Assembly (NCBI GenBank): GCA_965206775.1
Contig: CBDBKU010000003.1
Coordinates: 930,001 to 994,000 of the forward strand
Source of the DNA: VXMF01 sp965206775
Lineage (GTDB): Bacteria > Acidobacteriota > Terriglobia > Bryobacterales > UBA6623
Reading direction: 5' to 3'
Length of the DNA stretch: 64,000 nt
Under the pieces are notes generated by a model. The model made no database searches and was not told the origin of the DNA. It saw nothing but the letters and a program-made list of their open reading frames with translations. Shown one piece after another: positions 36,112 to 44,356 of the stretch. The position numbers and the translations under genes were made by a program. Each line of letters opens with the position of its first letter. Position 1 is the stretch's first letter.

Positions 36112-37054
36112 GGCAGCCTCCGCGAGGTTCGGCATACCGCGCGAAGCGCGCCGAGGCGGCGCCCAGCAGTTCGGGGGTCATGCTCAGGTAGAGCTGCGTC
36201 GAGGCCAGGCTGACGTGCCCCAGGTAGGTCGACAGAACCGGCAGCAGGCGCTGGACGTCCTGTCCCTGGCGGTACCAGCTGACCAGCCGATGCTGGGCAG
36301 CGGCGTGCCGCAGGTCGTGCAGACACGGCTGACGACGGGCTCCCTCCAGAAGCGGGATGCCAGCAGCTTCGCGCACGACCCGGAAGCGGCCGCGGACCGT
36401 CGCTTGGCGTAGCGGCGTGCCGTCTCGGTTGGCGAAGAAGGGGTGCCCGGCCGCCCCGGCGGGATCCGCCGGCAGGGTGCGGGCCGCATGGGCTGCCAGG
36501 GCTTTTCCCAGGGTCGGATCCAACGGGACGAGACGGGTCTTGCCGAACTTCGATTTGCGGACAGTCAGCAGCAGGTTGGCCAGATCGACATCAGCATGGG
36601 TGAGTTGCAGGGCCTCCCCGAGACGCAAGCCTGCGCCATACAGCAGTAGCAGCAAGGCGCGGAACGTCTGCGGCCCGAGTTGCCGCACACGCTTGAGAGG
36701 GGCTTGCGCGGCCTCCAGCAGGCGGCCCACCTCGTCCCGGCTATACAGATACGGAGGGGCCGAAGGGGGGCGTGGCGGCTCCAGCGCGGGCAGCGGCGAG
36801 CGGCTGGCCAGCTCGCGCCCCAGCGCGTAGCGGTAGAAGCCATCCAGAATCGAACGTTTGACGCTTCGCGTGGGGGTCAAGGGTCCGGAGCCGGTCAGAA
36901 AGGCGGCGGCTTCGTGCTCCCCGACTTCGTCGAGGTCGGTCTCGCTACCCACGAGGCAAGCGTAATGGTTGAGTGCGTTCGCGCCAGCTTGGAAGCGCGC
37001 TCCCGAGGAGCGCTTCCAGGCGACGTAACGCTCAATGGCGTCCCGGACTGTCAC
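36104..37054 (-). CDS. Tyrosine recombinase, second gene of RIT element
   Basis: About 316 residues. Catalytic-domain motifs are YGAGLRLGEALQL (Arg I), KSKFGKTRLVPL (Lys), HDLRHAAAQHRL (HxxR) and LGHVSLASTQLYL (His, Tyr), all complete. The start is taken as GTG at 37054, whose GTGA overlaps the stop of the first recombinase gene by four bases; the longer frame to 37153 is out-of-context sequence inside the neighbour. The protein then begins TVRDAIERYVAWKRSSG, a proper core-binding domain start. Confidence 0.9.
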   Translation of the reverse strand: MTVRDAIERYVAWKRSSGARFQAGANALNHYACLVGSETDLDEVGEHEAAAFLTGSGPLTPTRSVKRSILDGFYRYALGRELASRSPLPALEPPRPPSAPPYLYSRDEVGRLLEAAQAPLKRVRQLGPQTFRALLLLLYGAGLRLGEALQLTHADVDLANLLLTVRKSKFGKTRLVPLDPTLGKALAAHAARTLPADPAGAAGHPFFANRDGTPLRQATVRGRFRVVREAAGIPLLEGARRQPCLHDLRHAAAQHRLVSWYRQGQDVQRLLPVLSTYLGHVSLASTQLYLSMTPELLGAASARFARYAEPRGGCHA

Positions 37055-38286
37055 AGCACGCCCTCCCAATCGAAGGCGGCCACTTCCCGTAACGCGCCGA
37101 GCCCGGTCTTGGCGTAGACCGCGGTCGAGTCCGGGTGCCGGTGTCCCAGACAATCCCCGATCTGCTTCAGGGAGAAGCCTGTATCCAACAGGTGCTGAGC
37201 ACAGGCATGCCGCAATGCGTGGGGCCCGCTGCGCTGCGAATCGATGCCTAACCGTCGCAGGCGGGGTCCGACGACGCGCCAGAGCCCGGTCGTGCTCAGC
37301 GGTCGGGCCGGGGCTTGCAGGGACAGGAAGACCTCGCGGTGCAGGGAGGCTGGACGCACGCCCCGCACATAGCGCAGGATGGCGTCACCGACCGTCCGCG
37401 ACAACGGATACAGGTGAGTACGCCCCGGCTTGGGGCAGCGGACGCACATCGTTTCCGCCACCCAGTCGAGGTCGTCCAGGCGCAGTCCGCGGACTTCCCC
37501 CGAACGCAGGCCGTAGACAGCGAGCAGCAGGAGGATGGCCTGGTCCCGGACATCCGCTGGCCGGTCCCCTTCGGTGGCGGCCAGCAGCCGCTGCACGTCC
37601 TCCCAGGCTGGGCCCGCTGGCAGGGTCTCCAAGGAGTACTGACGGGGCAACGGGATCGCTGCGGCCAAGCCCGGACGGCACCGGCCGCAGTCCTCGGCGT
37701 ACCGAAAGAACGCTCGCAAGGCGCTGGCATAGGCAGCCAATGTCTTCCGCGCCACATCCTGCGACGCTTTGTCCGCCAAGGCCCGGTCCACATCGGCGAC
37801 CGTGATGTCTGCCAGCGACGGCTTGTCGCCACAGTGCCGGCGCAGGAACTCCCGCGCTCGGGAGCAGTAGTTGCGGACCGATTCCGCAGACAGTCCGCGC
37901 TCGCGGAGCAAGCTGTCGGCAAACGCCGCCAGCCGCTCGGCGTGGGGCGTCGGCTCGGGATCTGTCGCATCCAGGCGTCCGCTGAAGCGAAGCCACCTCA
38001 GCGTGCCTGTTACGAAGGCCCGCTGACGCTTCCCGCCTTGCTCGACTTTGCGGCCGGCCGCCCACCGCTGCCCGGCCGCTTCGACCTCGGCGACCGGGAT
38101 CGGGCCCGGCTCCTGCAAGGGCAGCAACTGCACCGCCTGCAGCTGGTGTCTGGCGACATCGCGGATCGTTCTGTCTGCGAGCCCTCGTGCCGCGCAGTGA
38201 TCTAGGTAGCAGAGGCGCAACCGGAGCAGCGGGGCGGCTAGGTGCCGCTGCACCGTTCGCGCCTCCTTGAAGAGTGTTTCGAACAT
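37051..38286 (-). CDS. Tyrosine recombinase, first gene of RIT element
   Basis: 411 residues, the longest of the trio, as is usual for the first RIT gene. The N-terminal 90 residues are an extra domain before the core-binding region (SLLRERGLSAESVRNYCSRAREF). Catalytic residues are visible in YGLRSGEVRGL, PKPGRTHLYPL, HALRHACAQHLL and LGHRHPDSTAVYAK. A strong ribosome-binding site (AAAGGAGGT) lies 7 bases before the ATG, so this is the lead gene of a three-gene overlapping operon whose promoter must lie in the 69 bases up to the right inverted repeat. Confidence 0.93.
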   Translation of the reverse strand: MFETLFKEARTVQRHLAAPLLRLRLCYLDHCAARGLADRTIRDVARHQLQAVQLLPLQEPGPIPVAEVEAAGQRWAAGRKVEQGGKRQRAFVTGTLRWLRFSGRLDATDPEPTPHAERLAAFADSLLRERGLSAESVRNYCSRAREFLRRHCGDKPSLADITVADVDRALADKASQDVARKTLAAYASALRAFFRYAEDCGRCRPGLAAAIPLPRQYSLETLPAGPAWEDVQRLLAATEGDRPADVRDQAILLLLAVYGLRSGEVRGLRLDDLDWVAETMCVRCPKPGRTHLYPLSRTVGDAILRYVRGVRPASLHREVFLSLQAPARPLSTTGLWRVVGPRLRRLGIDSQRSGPHALRHACAQHLLDTGFSLKQIGDCLGHRHPDSTAVYAKTGLGALREVAAFDWEGVL

Positions 38287-38355
38287 GTTCAGACCTCCTT
38301 TCGAAACGAAAGACGATCCGACAATCCTGCCACCGCCGTATTTTTATGTGAACTG

Positions 38356-38432
38356 GCAGAGCCCCCGTGCCTCGGCTTGGCAAGGGCTTACAGAGCGGAA
38401 TTCACATAATCCTGAAATTCACATTTATCGAG
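38356..38432 (-). repeat. RIT right terminal inverted repeat
   Basis: Exact reverse complement of 35001-35077 over 77 bases, ending in ATCGAG directly before the resumed transposase codon AAC. Confidence 0.95.
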
Positions 38433-38747
38433 AACGAGGGATTCAACTGCCTGGCGCGCCACGGTTACAACATCAAGCGGAATTTCGGGCACGGCCGCAA
38501 CGGTCTCGCCAACCTGCTCGCGACGCTGAACCTGTTCGCCTTCGCGCTGCATGCGGTCCAGGATTGCGTCTCCGACTTGTGGCGGCAATGCCGGGCTCGG
38601 GCCGGCACCCGGCGCAACTTCTTCGCGACCCTGGGCTTCCTCACGGAGTGGTTCTGCTTCCGCAGCTGGACCGCCCTGTTCGAGACCCTGTTAAGAAAGC
38701 GCCCGCCACCGGCCAGTCCCCGGGTGGCTGCGCTCGCCCCGTCATGA
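38433..38747 (+). pseudogene. IS4/ISNCY-like transposase, 3' part
   Basis: Continuation of the transposase split at 34980: NEGFNCLARHGYNIKRNFGHG, LANLLATLNLFAFALH and LTEWFCFRSWTALFETLL, with stop at 38747. The distance from the catalytic Glu and the conserved GYN-KRNFGHG run are what this family shows after the ARWKIE motif. Without excision of the RIT element it is not expressed as a transposase. Transposon sequence continues to about 38970, where it joins the CBASS nucleotidyltransferase gene. Confidence 0.9.
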
Positions 38748-40010
38748 CGCAACCGGCCAGCCATCCGGCCAGCGACGGGCTCGCCCCGAACCCAGCGGCG
38801 GGGGTGCGCCTGGCAAGGCCCGCGAGCACGCCACTGCCCGTGCCATGCAGCCCGGCCCCCCCGGCCTGCGTTCCCAACCGCCCTGATCACCCCGCAACTG
38901 CCTCTCTACGGCACGCCCAAACGCTCGCCGATCCCAACCCACACCAGCCAGCTCCCCCATCCTGAGAATTGCTGGGCCGCCTCCGGCACTATTGACGGCG
39001 CCCGCGGCGGCCGAGGTCGACGACAGGAGCGCACCCGAGCGGATGATCGCCGGCGCCGTCACCGCAGCGCGCTGCTCATTCTCGAATCGCTCGCTAAAGA
39101 AAGTAGTTGCGAAGATCTTGTCCCAGCACTTGAGCGCCTGCTCGCGCGTACAGTCGGTCCTGAACAGCGGCTGCAGCGTGTTGATTGCGGCGGTCAGCTT
39201 GTCGCGGAACGATCGCGCCCGGGCGTCGGCAGGCCCGATGGTGATGTAATCATCCGGCGTGACCGGATGCGCAATTTCGAGATCCCAAGTGAGCCGATCG
39301 CGTATCGCGACCATGGTGTCGTGCAGAGCGCGATCCTCACGGTCGTTCTGCCGGTAGCATTCGATTACCAGCACGGAAATGCCGAAGCCGCTGAGCATAC
39401 CCGAGCGCCAGCTATAGCGACTACGGGCGAATTTCTTTAGATCCCTGTTGATGCGACGCAACTGCTGGCCGTCGGCTGATCTTGCGCGCTCGTTCTCGTA
39501 CCAGCGTGTCACATCGCGCGCGTCAGACCGCTTCCAGCCACTGCTCGCCGCCAACTCGTAGTGGACCTCTTCGCCGAAAACAGTCGAGGTCACCACTCGA
39601 CGGTAAACCGGCAGGTCGACATGGTATCCGGCCTCGTAATACACCCGCACGCAGTTCGAGCGAACCTCCGGCGCTTCCTTGAACCGGCCGTTGTCGACGG
39701 CATCACGAACCATTTGGCGAGCCTGGCGCGACGTCATATCGGCACCGCGTGGACCGACCAAGTCTTCCTTGCGGAAATAGATGCCATCGTCAATGTCGTA
39801 ATCGTTGTCTGGGTCGCGGACCATGGTCTTCATGGCGTAGCTGCCCTGCGCGACGAACTCGATCGGCGCAGGTTTGCCCGCCATAGCCAGTCCCTTGCGC
39901 AGCCGGTCCCGGTTGGTGTTGCGCCGATCTCGCATCCTGTCCTGCTCGGTCTTGGGCAGGGTGACATTCTGGTTGTGATACGCTCGGACGTCCTTGGAAC
40001 AGTCGAACAT
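38742..40010 (-). CDS. CBASS cGAS/DncV-like nucleotidyltransferase with a transposon-derived tail
   Basis: CD-NTase that would make a cyclic oligonucleotide second messenger on phage infection. The active site is complete: G56-S57 (QGSYAMKT), D72-I-D74 (NDYDIDDG) and a third Asp at D132 (GYHVDLPVY). TLPKTEQDRMRDRRNTNRDRL at 17-37 is DncV-like. Native sequence seems to end near residue 345 (SAGGGPAIL). From about base 38970 the frame runs into transposon DNA and gains about 75 unrelated Ala/Arg/Pro-rich residues. The ATG overlaps the stop of the phospholipase gene by one base. Downstream genes expected in many such operons (Cap2, Cap3) are missing. Whether the chimera is active is unknown. Confidence 0.88.
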   Translation of the reverse strand: MFDCSKDVRAYHNQNVTLPKTEQDRMRDRRNTNRDRLRKGLAMAGKPAPIEFVAQGSYAMKTMVRDPDNDYDIDDGIYFRKEDLVGPRGADMTSRQARQMVRDAVDNGRFKEAPEVRSNCVRVYYEAGYHVDLPVYRRVVTSTVFGEEVHYELAASSGWKRSDARDVTRWYENERARSADGQQLRRINRDLKKFARSRYSWRSGMLSGFGISVLVIECYRQNDREDRALHDTMVAIRDRLTWDLEIAHPVTPDDYITIGPADARARSFRDKLTAAINTLQPLFRTDCTREQALKCWDKIFATTFFSERFENEQRAAVTAPAIIRSGALLSSTSAAAGAVNSAGGGPAILRMGELAGVGWDRRAFGRAVERQLRGDQGGWERRPGGPGCMARAVACSRALPGAPPPLGSGRARRWPDGWPVAS

Positions 40011-41161
40011 TACTTTTCCTTCCTTTTGCCGAGGGAGACGCGGTCCCAGACCGCGCCGGACCCTTTCATAGCCGGTAGATCGATCATGAGGCGGCGGATC
40101 ATCTCGCCGTCCTTGCTGTTGGGGTCATCGCAGACACTCTTGGTCAGGTCGGCGTCCGTGTGGGCCTGTGTCATCAAGCGATCCATCGCTTCCTGCCGGG
40201 TATCGTCGAGAGCCAGATACGGGATCATGCTGGCCGGCACAGGCTTGTTGGGGAAACGCACCCGCCGGATCGGACGCCCGCAGCTACTGATGGCATTGGT
40301 CAAGAGCCGCGCCATGTGGTCGAAGGCGAACTCCTGGGCCGAAATGCTCAGAGGCGCGACGTCGGCGCCAAGCGACCAGTCCAACATTGACCGGTGCGCC
40401 GACTTCGCGTCGAGGTGATCGCCTTCGTGGCGCGGACAGGTCCCAAGTGAAAAGATCTCAATCGGCCGGTCAGACCCGGCGATCGTAAGCGCGTCGACCA
40501 GGCCGACCAGGATTGGGTTGTTGGCCCAGAGGCCGCCGTCCGCGAAGACCTGCTGGGGTCCATTCGGATCGTTGGGATCGTTAATCGCCGCGAGCGAGCG
40601 GTAGATTGGCGCCGCACTAGTCGCCATGCAGACATCGACCAACGGATAGTTGTCGTCGCGCACACCGCTGCACGGTGTCTTCTTGAATACCCACGCACGA
40701 TGCTCGCTCATTAGGACAGCCGGTATAGACAGCGAGATTCCGCGCCCGCGGTATACATCGAGCATGGTTGTGTCGCCGAACACCTCATCCAGCGCCCCTC
40801 GGAGTGCCTTGTCTCCGGCGCGCACGTACCGGCCCCCCTGTGTAGCTCGATAGATGGCACTAGTCTTACCGGCGATCCGCCGAGGAAAGATCTTCGGGCC
40901 ATGGTCGCGATAGAGCCCAACTATCTCCGCCATCGGCCGGCCGATGGCGAGGGCGCAGCCGACGATCGCACCAGTACTGCTTCCCGTGATCAGGTCGAAA
41001 CCGCGTCCGAGATCAAGCGCGGATTCGCCACGAATCCGGCAATATTGATCAGTCAGCCGAGCAAGAAAGGCCGCCGAGTAGACGCCGCGCATGCCACCGC
41101 CATCGAGACTGAGCACGCGATAGGCTCGCTCAACTTCCTGATCTTCAGCAGGATTTCCCAT
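40010..41161 (-). CDS. capV: CapV-like patatin phospholipase, CBASS effector
   Basis: Cyclic-nucleotide-activated phospholipase that degrades the inner membrane to stop phage spread. The patatin signature is intact: DGGGMRG (residues 20-26, oxyanion hole), GSSTG with nucleophile Ser62, and a DGG motif (FADGGLWANN) near residue 209 carrying the catalytic Asp. Length (383) matches CapV. It is the first gene of the CBASS operon, one-base overlap with the CD-NTase, and is divergent from the capW-like regulator. A sigma-70-like promoter lies at 41221-41249. The effector-synthase pairing is that of the Vibrio cholerae-type system. Confidence 0.92.
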   Translation of the reverse strand: MGNPAEDQEVERAYRVLSLDGGGMRGVYSAAFLARLTDQYCRIRGESALDLGRGFDLITGSSTGAIVGCALAIGRPMAEIVGLYRDHGPKIFPRRIAGKTSAIYRATQGGRYVRAGDKALRGALDEVFGDTTMLDVYRGRGISLSIPAVLMSEHRAWVFKKTPCSGVRDDNYPLVDVCMATSAAPIYRSLAAINDPNDPNGPQQVFADGGLWANNPILVGLVDALTIAGSDRPIEIFSLGTCPRHEGDHLDAKSAHRSMLDWSLGADVAPLSISAQEFAFDHMARLLTNAISSCGRPIRRVRFPNKPVPASMIPYLALDDTRQEAMDRLMTQAHTDADLTKSVCDDPNSKDGEMIRRLMIDLPAMKGSGAVWDRVSLGKRKEK

Positions 41162-41220
41162 TCGCGCGACCCCGCCGCAACCGAGAGGGGGTTGCCTTGG
41201 CTTCTCTGTCCATCCATAAT

Positions 41221-41249
41221 GTTATAGCGCCATCTCGGTATGAAGTCAA
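41221..41249 (-). promoter_or_regulatory. Predicted capV promoter
   Basis: Minus-strand TTGACT (41244-41249) and TATAAC (41221-41226) are separated by exactly 17 bases, a near-ideal sigma-70 arrangement. The expected transcript starts near 41213, about 50 bases before the capV ATG. The palindromic operator lies 7 bases upstream of the -35 box. Confidence 0.75.
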
Positions 41250-41256
41250 GTAACTA

Positions 41257-41279
41257 GATGTATTTCTTGTAAATACATC
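41257..41279. promoter_or_regulatory. Palindromic operator, probable CapW-binding site
   Basis: GATGTATTT and AAATACATC form a perfect 9-bp inverted repeat around a CTTGT spacer. It is the only strong palindrome between the divergent capW- and capV-like genes and lies 20 bases before the regulator's start codon. Known CapW proteins repress CBASS from palindromes in this position; binding here is inferred. Confidence 0.78.
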
Positions 41280-41298
41280 GGATTTCTGGGAGGAAGAC

Positions 41299-42228
41299 AT
41301 GGACAGAGACGATGAACGACTGCGCTGGGGGGTCCGCCGACGGTTGGAGTTCATCGACTTCCGCCTGTTCTGGGATGGACGCTTCAATCGCAGGGACATG
41401 GCCGAAGCGTTTGGCATCTCGGCGCAGCAGGCCTCGGTCGACATCGCGCAGTACGAGAGGGTCGCGCCGAACAACCTCGCCTATGATCGAGCCGAGAAGG
41501 CCTACAGACGCACCGAACGCTTCAAGCCGGCCTTCATCGGCAAGACCATCGATCGGTATCTAATGCAGTTGGTCGCCTTTGAGAACCAGTGGATGCGCCG
41601 GGAAGATTCTTGGTTCGGCGCCTTCCCCGCCGTCGAGGTCGTCACACTTGGTGGCCGACCGACCGATTGGGCCGTGTTGCTCCGCGTTCTCGAGGCAGTG
41701 CGCAACAGGCTGGAGATCGACATCGAGTACGGTTCGCTGACCGGTTCTACTCAGCCATCGCGGACCATCGCACCCCATGCGCTAGCTCATGCCGCTAGAC
41801 GCTGGTACGTCCGGTCGTGGTCGCGGGATCACAACGACTTCCGGGACTATAATCTCAACCGTATTACCGCAGTCGGTGATTCACGGCCGTCCTCAATCGA
41901 TCCCGCTTCGGACTTCGAATGGGCCCACGAGATCAATCTTGTGATCGTGCCGAACCCAGATCTCCCAAGTGAACGAAGGGCCGCAGTTGCCAGTGAGCAT
42001 GGTATGACCGATGGAAGCCTTGTTCGCTCGTGTCGGCTAAGCCTCACCTATTACTTGATGAGCCAGTACAATCTGGACGTAGAGCCCGGCGTTCTGAAGC
42101 CAGAAAAGCAGCAAATCGTTCTGCAGAACCGGGAAGCGGTCACCCAAGCCCGCACTCTGGTTCGCGAGATGTCCGTCCAAGCGCTCACACGAGCGCAAGC
42201 CCCAGATGTGATCGAGGATCGATCGTAG
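41299..42228 (+). CDS. capW: CapW-like WYL-domain transcriptional regulator
   Basis: 309 residues. An N-terminal winged helix-turn-helix (VRRRLEFIDFRLFWDGRFNRRDMAEAFGISAQQASVDIAQY) is followed by a WYL domain, in which the conserved region appears as IEYGSLTGSTQPSRTIAPHALAHAARRWYVRSW, and a C-terminal extension. It is transcribed away from the CBASS genes with a palindrome between them, the published arrangement of CapW, a repressor that releases CBASS during infection. GGGAGG lies 5 bases before the ATG. The WYL ligand may be single-stranded DNA or another damage signal. Confidence 0.88.
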   Translation: MDRDDERLRWGVRRRLEFIDFRLFWDGRFNRRDMAEAFGISAQQASVDIAQYERVAPNNLAYDRAEKAYRRTERFKPAFIGKTIDRYLMQLVAFENQWMRREDSWFGAFPAVEVVTLGGRPTDWAVLLRVLEAVRNRLEIDIEYGSLTGSTQPSRTIAPHALAHAARRWYVRSWSRDHNDFRDYNLNRITAVGDSRPSSIDPASDFEWAHEINLVIVPNPDLPSERRAAVASEHGMTDGSLVRSCRLSLTYYLMSQYNLDVEPGVLKPEKQQIVLQNREAVTQARTLVREMSVQALTRAQAPDVIEDRS

Positions 42229-42347
42229 GCGGCCCGCCACCTTACGGCCCAATTCGCATCTCCTACACCCATGCCGATAGCTGCGATCCTGCTCTTCGGG
42301 AGTCTAGTCCGCGCCGATCAGTTAGAACGTCCGACCCTGATTTGTTA

Positions 42348-42888
42348 ATGATCAACCTCGAAAACGCAACCCGTTGCACCTCCGTTGGCCGTCTCTCACG
42401 ATTCCTTTATCCGTGGCATACCCTAGAGCGCAATGCACGCAATGGTGACCTCTTCGTCTGCAATCTGGTTCGCGAGGCTAAGCCCCGCTTCGATCCGGAC
42501 TGCTACTCGTCAAAGCTCCAGAAGGCTTTCCAGTATCGTTCTGACTACATGGCTGAAACTGGCCACGCAATCGACCCAGTTAGTGCCTAGTAAGGCTCGC
42601 TGACGAATTGAATTCGCATTTGTTGGCCAAGGGAGCGCTGTGGTGCTACCGGACGATCCTCAACGCCCGGAGCGCTGAGCGATGCGACCCGGTATTCGCT
42701 CCCCAGCTCCTTGCAGAGCAAACCCAATCAATCGCCGGGCGCGACCTCACCCGCCGACATAGCGAGCTAGACGACACTGAACTGCGTCACTCGCTACGCC
42801 TTTTCCAAGGAGGAAACGACTTGACTGTCAGATTTGCCATCGATGCATTGACTTGCGCTCTCGTATGCATGTGTGAAATCCTCCGAGA
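42348..42888 (+). pseudogene. Decayed nucleotidyltransferase-like gene in two frames
   Basis: Protein-like sequence runs from 42348 (INLENATRCTSVGRLSRFLYPWHTLERNARNGDLFVCNLVREAKP) to a stop at 42590 and resumes in another frame at about 42615 (NSHLLAKGALWCYRTILNARSAERCDPVFAPQLLAEQTQSIAGRDL) to about 42815. Both parts recall the C-terminal half of bacterial nucleotidyltransferase-fold proteins; this is recognition by eye and uncertain. No intact N-terminal domain is present. The CapW-like gene ends 120 bases upstream, so this may be a leftover of the same defence island. Confidence 0.4.
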
Positions 42889-43443
42889 ATGAGCATTCCC
42901 AAGACTTGGAGAACACTTCTGGACAGGCGAGACGTTCTCATCCTCGATACGGAAACCACAGGTCTTAATCGTGACGCAGAGGTTGTCGAACTGTCCATCA
43001 TTGATACGACAGGCAGGGTGATCATTGATGAATTGATCAAGCCTATGGATTCGGTGCCTGAGGATGCCGCGAGGATCCACGGTATTACTGATTCAGTTCT
43101 TCGCAAGGCCGGAGCAAAGCAATGGAAATGGCACCATGACGCCGTGAAGGAGGCAATTCGAGCGGCCAAAGTGCTTCGAGTCTATAACCTGGAATACGAT
43201 GAGCGAATCATCCGCCAGACTTGCGGAAAATACGGTTTACGCCACCCACTCGGATATGTCTCTCGTGGATGCGCCATGTTGGAATACGCTGAGTATCGTG
43301 CAGTTCCTGGTCGCTATGGAGACTATCGGTGGCACAAGCTAGAGGTAGCGCACAGACATGAGTGCGAGCACACCACACAAGAACATAGGGCACTCTCAGA
43401 CTGCAAGATGGTGCTTGATGTGATGCGAGCGGTGGCGTCCTAA
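42889..43443 (+). CDS. DEDDh 3'-5' exonuclease (DnaQ-like)
   Basis: 184-residue stand-alone exonuclease. Exo I is D20-T-E22-TTG (LILDTETTGLNRDAEVVE), Exo II is in the NLEYDERII segment, and Exo III is EHRALSD with the His and Asp of the DEDDh type. IHGITDSVL between them is also typical. It lacks polymerase or helicase domains. Such small exonucleases are frequent in genomic islands and prophages; a link to the CBASS genes is possible by position only. Codon use is less GC-rich than the neighbours, consistent with acquisition. Confidence 0.85.
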   Translation: MSIPKTWRTLLDRRDVLILDTETTGLNRDAEVVELSIIDTTGRVIIDELIKPMDSVPEDAARIHGITDSVLRKAGAKQWKWHHDAVKEAIRAAKVLRVYNLEYDERIIRQTCGKYGLRHPLGYVSRGCAMLEYAEYRAVPGRYGDYRWHKLEVAHRHECEHTTQEHRALSDCKMVLDVMRAVAS

Positions 43444-43495
43444 GGGACTTCCACCTAGTCATAATCTCCCAGAGTATCCTCGGCACCGGGTCTAG

Positions 43496-43575
43496 GAGCA
43501 GTTGGCACGAATTGAACCTGTGACCTGAACCCACGTTACGAAACTGCTCTTCCAATGAGCTACAGCCGTGTTCGG
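43496..43575 (-). pseudogene. Degenerate tRNA-like sequence (Thr-CGT type)
   Basis: On the minus strand GGCTGTAGCTCATTGGAAGAGC resembles acceptor and D arms, and a TTCGTAA loop would give anticodon CGU. However, the anticodon stem does not pair, the T arm (CACAGGTTCAATTCGTGC) is broken and the acceptor ends match poorly. A related but worse copy lies at about 50875-50930. Probably a dead tRNA carried in an attachment region. Confidence 0.55.
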
Positions 43576-43826
43576 ACAAGGCCCACTCTCATAAGCCTGA
43601 GACCTTTGTTTCGGGAAAGCGATCAGGCACTTGGAAGAGCGAATCGGGCGCTGTTCACGCACGCGATCTGCCGCGCGGAATCAAGAAGTCCGACGCGGTC
43701 TCGCCTGCGAGAGCGGGCACTTGCTCAAATCCCGAAGTGGTACTTCAAGCGGTAACGAAATCCTTAAATCCTATATAAGTCTATACATATCAATATTTTA
43801 TGTGGAATCATTGGAGGCTCGGGTGC
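43560..43826 (+). repeat. Imperfect direct repeat, left copy
   Basis: About 270 bases resembling 50915-51191 in the same orientation. Shared blocks include GAATCAAGAAGTCCGACGCGGTCTCG / GGAATCTGGAAGTCCAGCGCGGTCTCG, GCGAGAGCGGGCACT, GGTAACGAAATCCT / GGCAACGAAATCCT and GGAATCATTGGAGGC. A short part also recurs at 61700-61739. It covers the region between the tRNA-like remnants and is probably part of an integration site. Confidence 0.8.
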
Positions 43827-43860
43827 GAATCGAACCCACGAACAAAGGTTCTTCAGACCT
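43811..43860 (-). repeat. tRNA 3'-half remnant (attachment-site type), copy 1
   Basis: Minus strand reads anticodon-loop to 3' end: CTGAAGAACCTTTG, GTGGGTTCGATTCGCACC, GAGCCTCCA. The T loop TTCGATT and 3' TCCA are clear, but no 5' half of a tRNA follows at its upstream side. This is the pattern left by integration into a tRNA 3' end. Confidence 0.65.
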
Positions 43861-43920
43861 ATTTCGAAAGATTCTATGTCGTTGAATATAAAGTGGTTAT
43901 ATTGAAAACGAAGCGGGCTC

Positions 43921-43938
43921 GGGACCATATTGGGACCA
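43921..43938 (+). repeat. Paired GGGACC motif, copy 1
   Basis: GGGACCATATTGGGACCA: two GGGACC hexamers with an 11-base offset, about 60 bases from a tRNA 3'-half remnant. Similar pairs occur at 46000 and 48740. Confidence 0.7.
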
Positions 43939-44110
43939 CTGCAGTGAAATTGATGAGCACCCGCAACTACGGTGCGGATTGCGTTGTGGTTGCGAGGAGA
44001 TTGAGCCCCCCAGTTCTCGCGACGACCTCACACGAACGCTCCTTCAAAGCTCTCCGTTGCCTGAACAGCGGGATTGCAGTAAGGTCGCTCACGGCCTGCG
44101 GAGCATCGGC

Positions 44111-44356
44111 TTACGATGTGAGCTTGAGTGCAGCGAACAGCAAGCCAAGACCGGCGAACAGCAGGGCGCCTAGGCGAATCATGAGGCGTTGTTCCACTTC
44201 GAGGAGGCGCTGTTCCAGTTCGCGAAGGTCGGCCTTCGTGGCTACGTGTTCGCTGACGGCGGATCGCATGGCGTCGACAATGGCGTCGGCGTGCTTGGGG
44301 TCGAGTCCCGCGGCCTGCAAGTTGCGAGCTGCTGTCAGCGTGTCGAAAGTCGTCAT
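44111..44356 (-). CDS. Small coiled-coil protein with C-terminal membrane segment (DUF1640-like)
   Basis: An 81-residue protein: TAARNLQAAGLDPKHADAIVDAM, then HVATKADLRELEQRLLEVEQRLMIRLG (heptad-like coiled coil) and a C-terminal hydrophobic helix ALLFAGLGLLFAALKL. This is the plan of DUF1640/CCDC90-like small proteins, often found near phage or toxin genes. The start at 44356 is preferred (GAGAAAG precedes it); an upstream extension to 44545 has no protein character. The function is unknown. Confidence 0.75.
   Translation of the reverse strand: MTTFDTLTAARNLQAAGLDPKHADAIVDAMRSAVSEHVATKADLRELEQRLLEVEQRLMIRLGALLFAGLGLLFAALKLTS

Larger units (their letters stand above)
34981..38432 (-). mobile_element. 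Recombinase-in-trio (RIT) element inserted in a transposase gene
   Basis: Three overlapping tyrosine recombinase genes on one strand between long inverted repeats define the recombinase-in-trio class. The 77-bp ends (35001-35077 and 38356-38432) are perfect inverted copies. Each also contains an inner inverted pair built on ATTATGTGAA, as expected for recombinase core sites. Removing 34981-38432 restores the host transposase reading frame exactly. ATCGAG occurs at both edges (34975-34980 and 38427-38432), consistent with a short crossover or target duplication. All three enzymes look intact, so recent insertion is plausible. Confidence 0.9.

Noticed and set aside
37055..37153. N-terminal extension of the second RIT recombinase
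   Set aside because: It would overlap the first recombinase gene by about 100 bases and lacks family similarity; the GTG at 37054 with GTGA overlap fits better.
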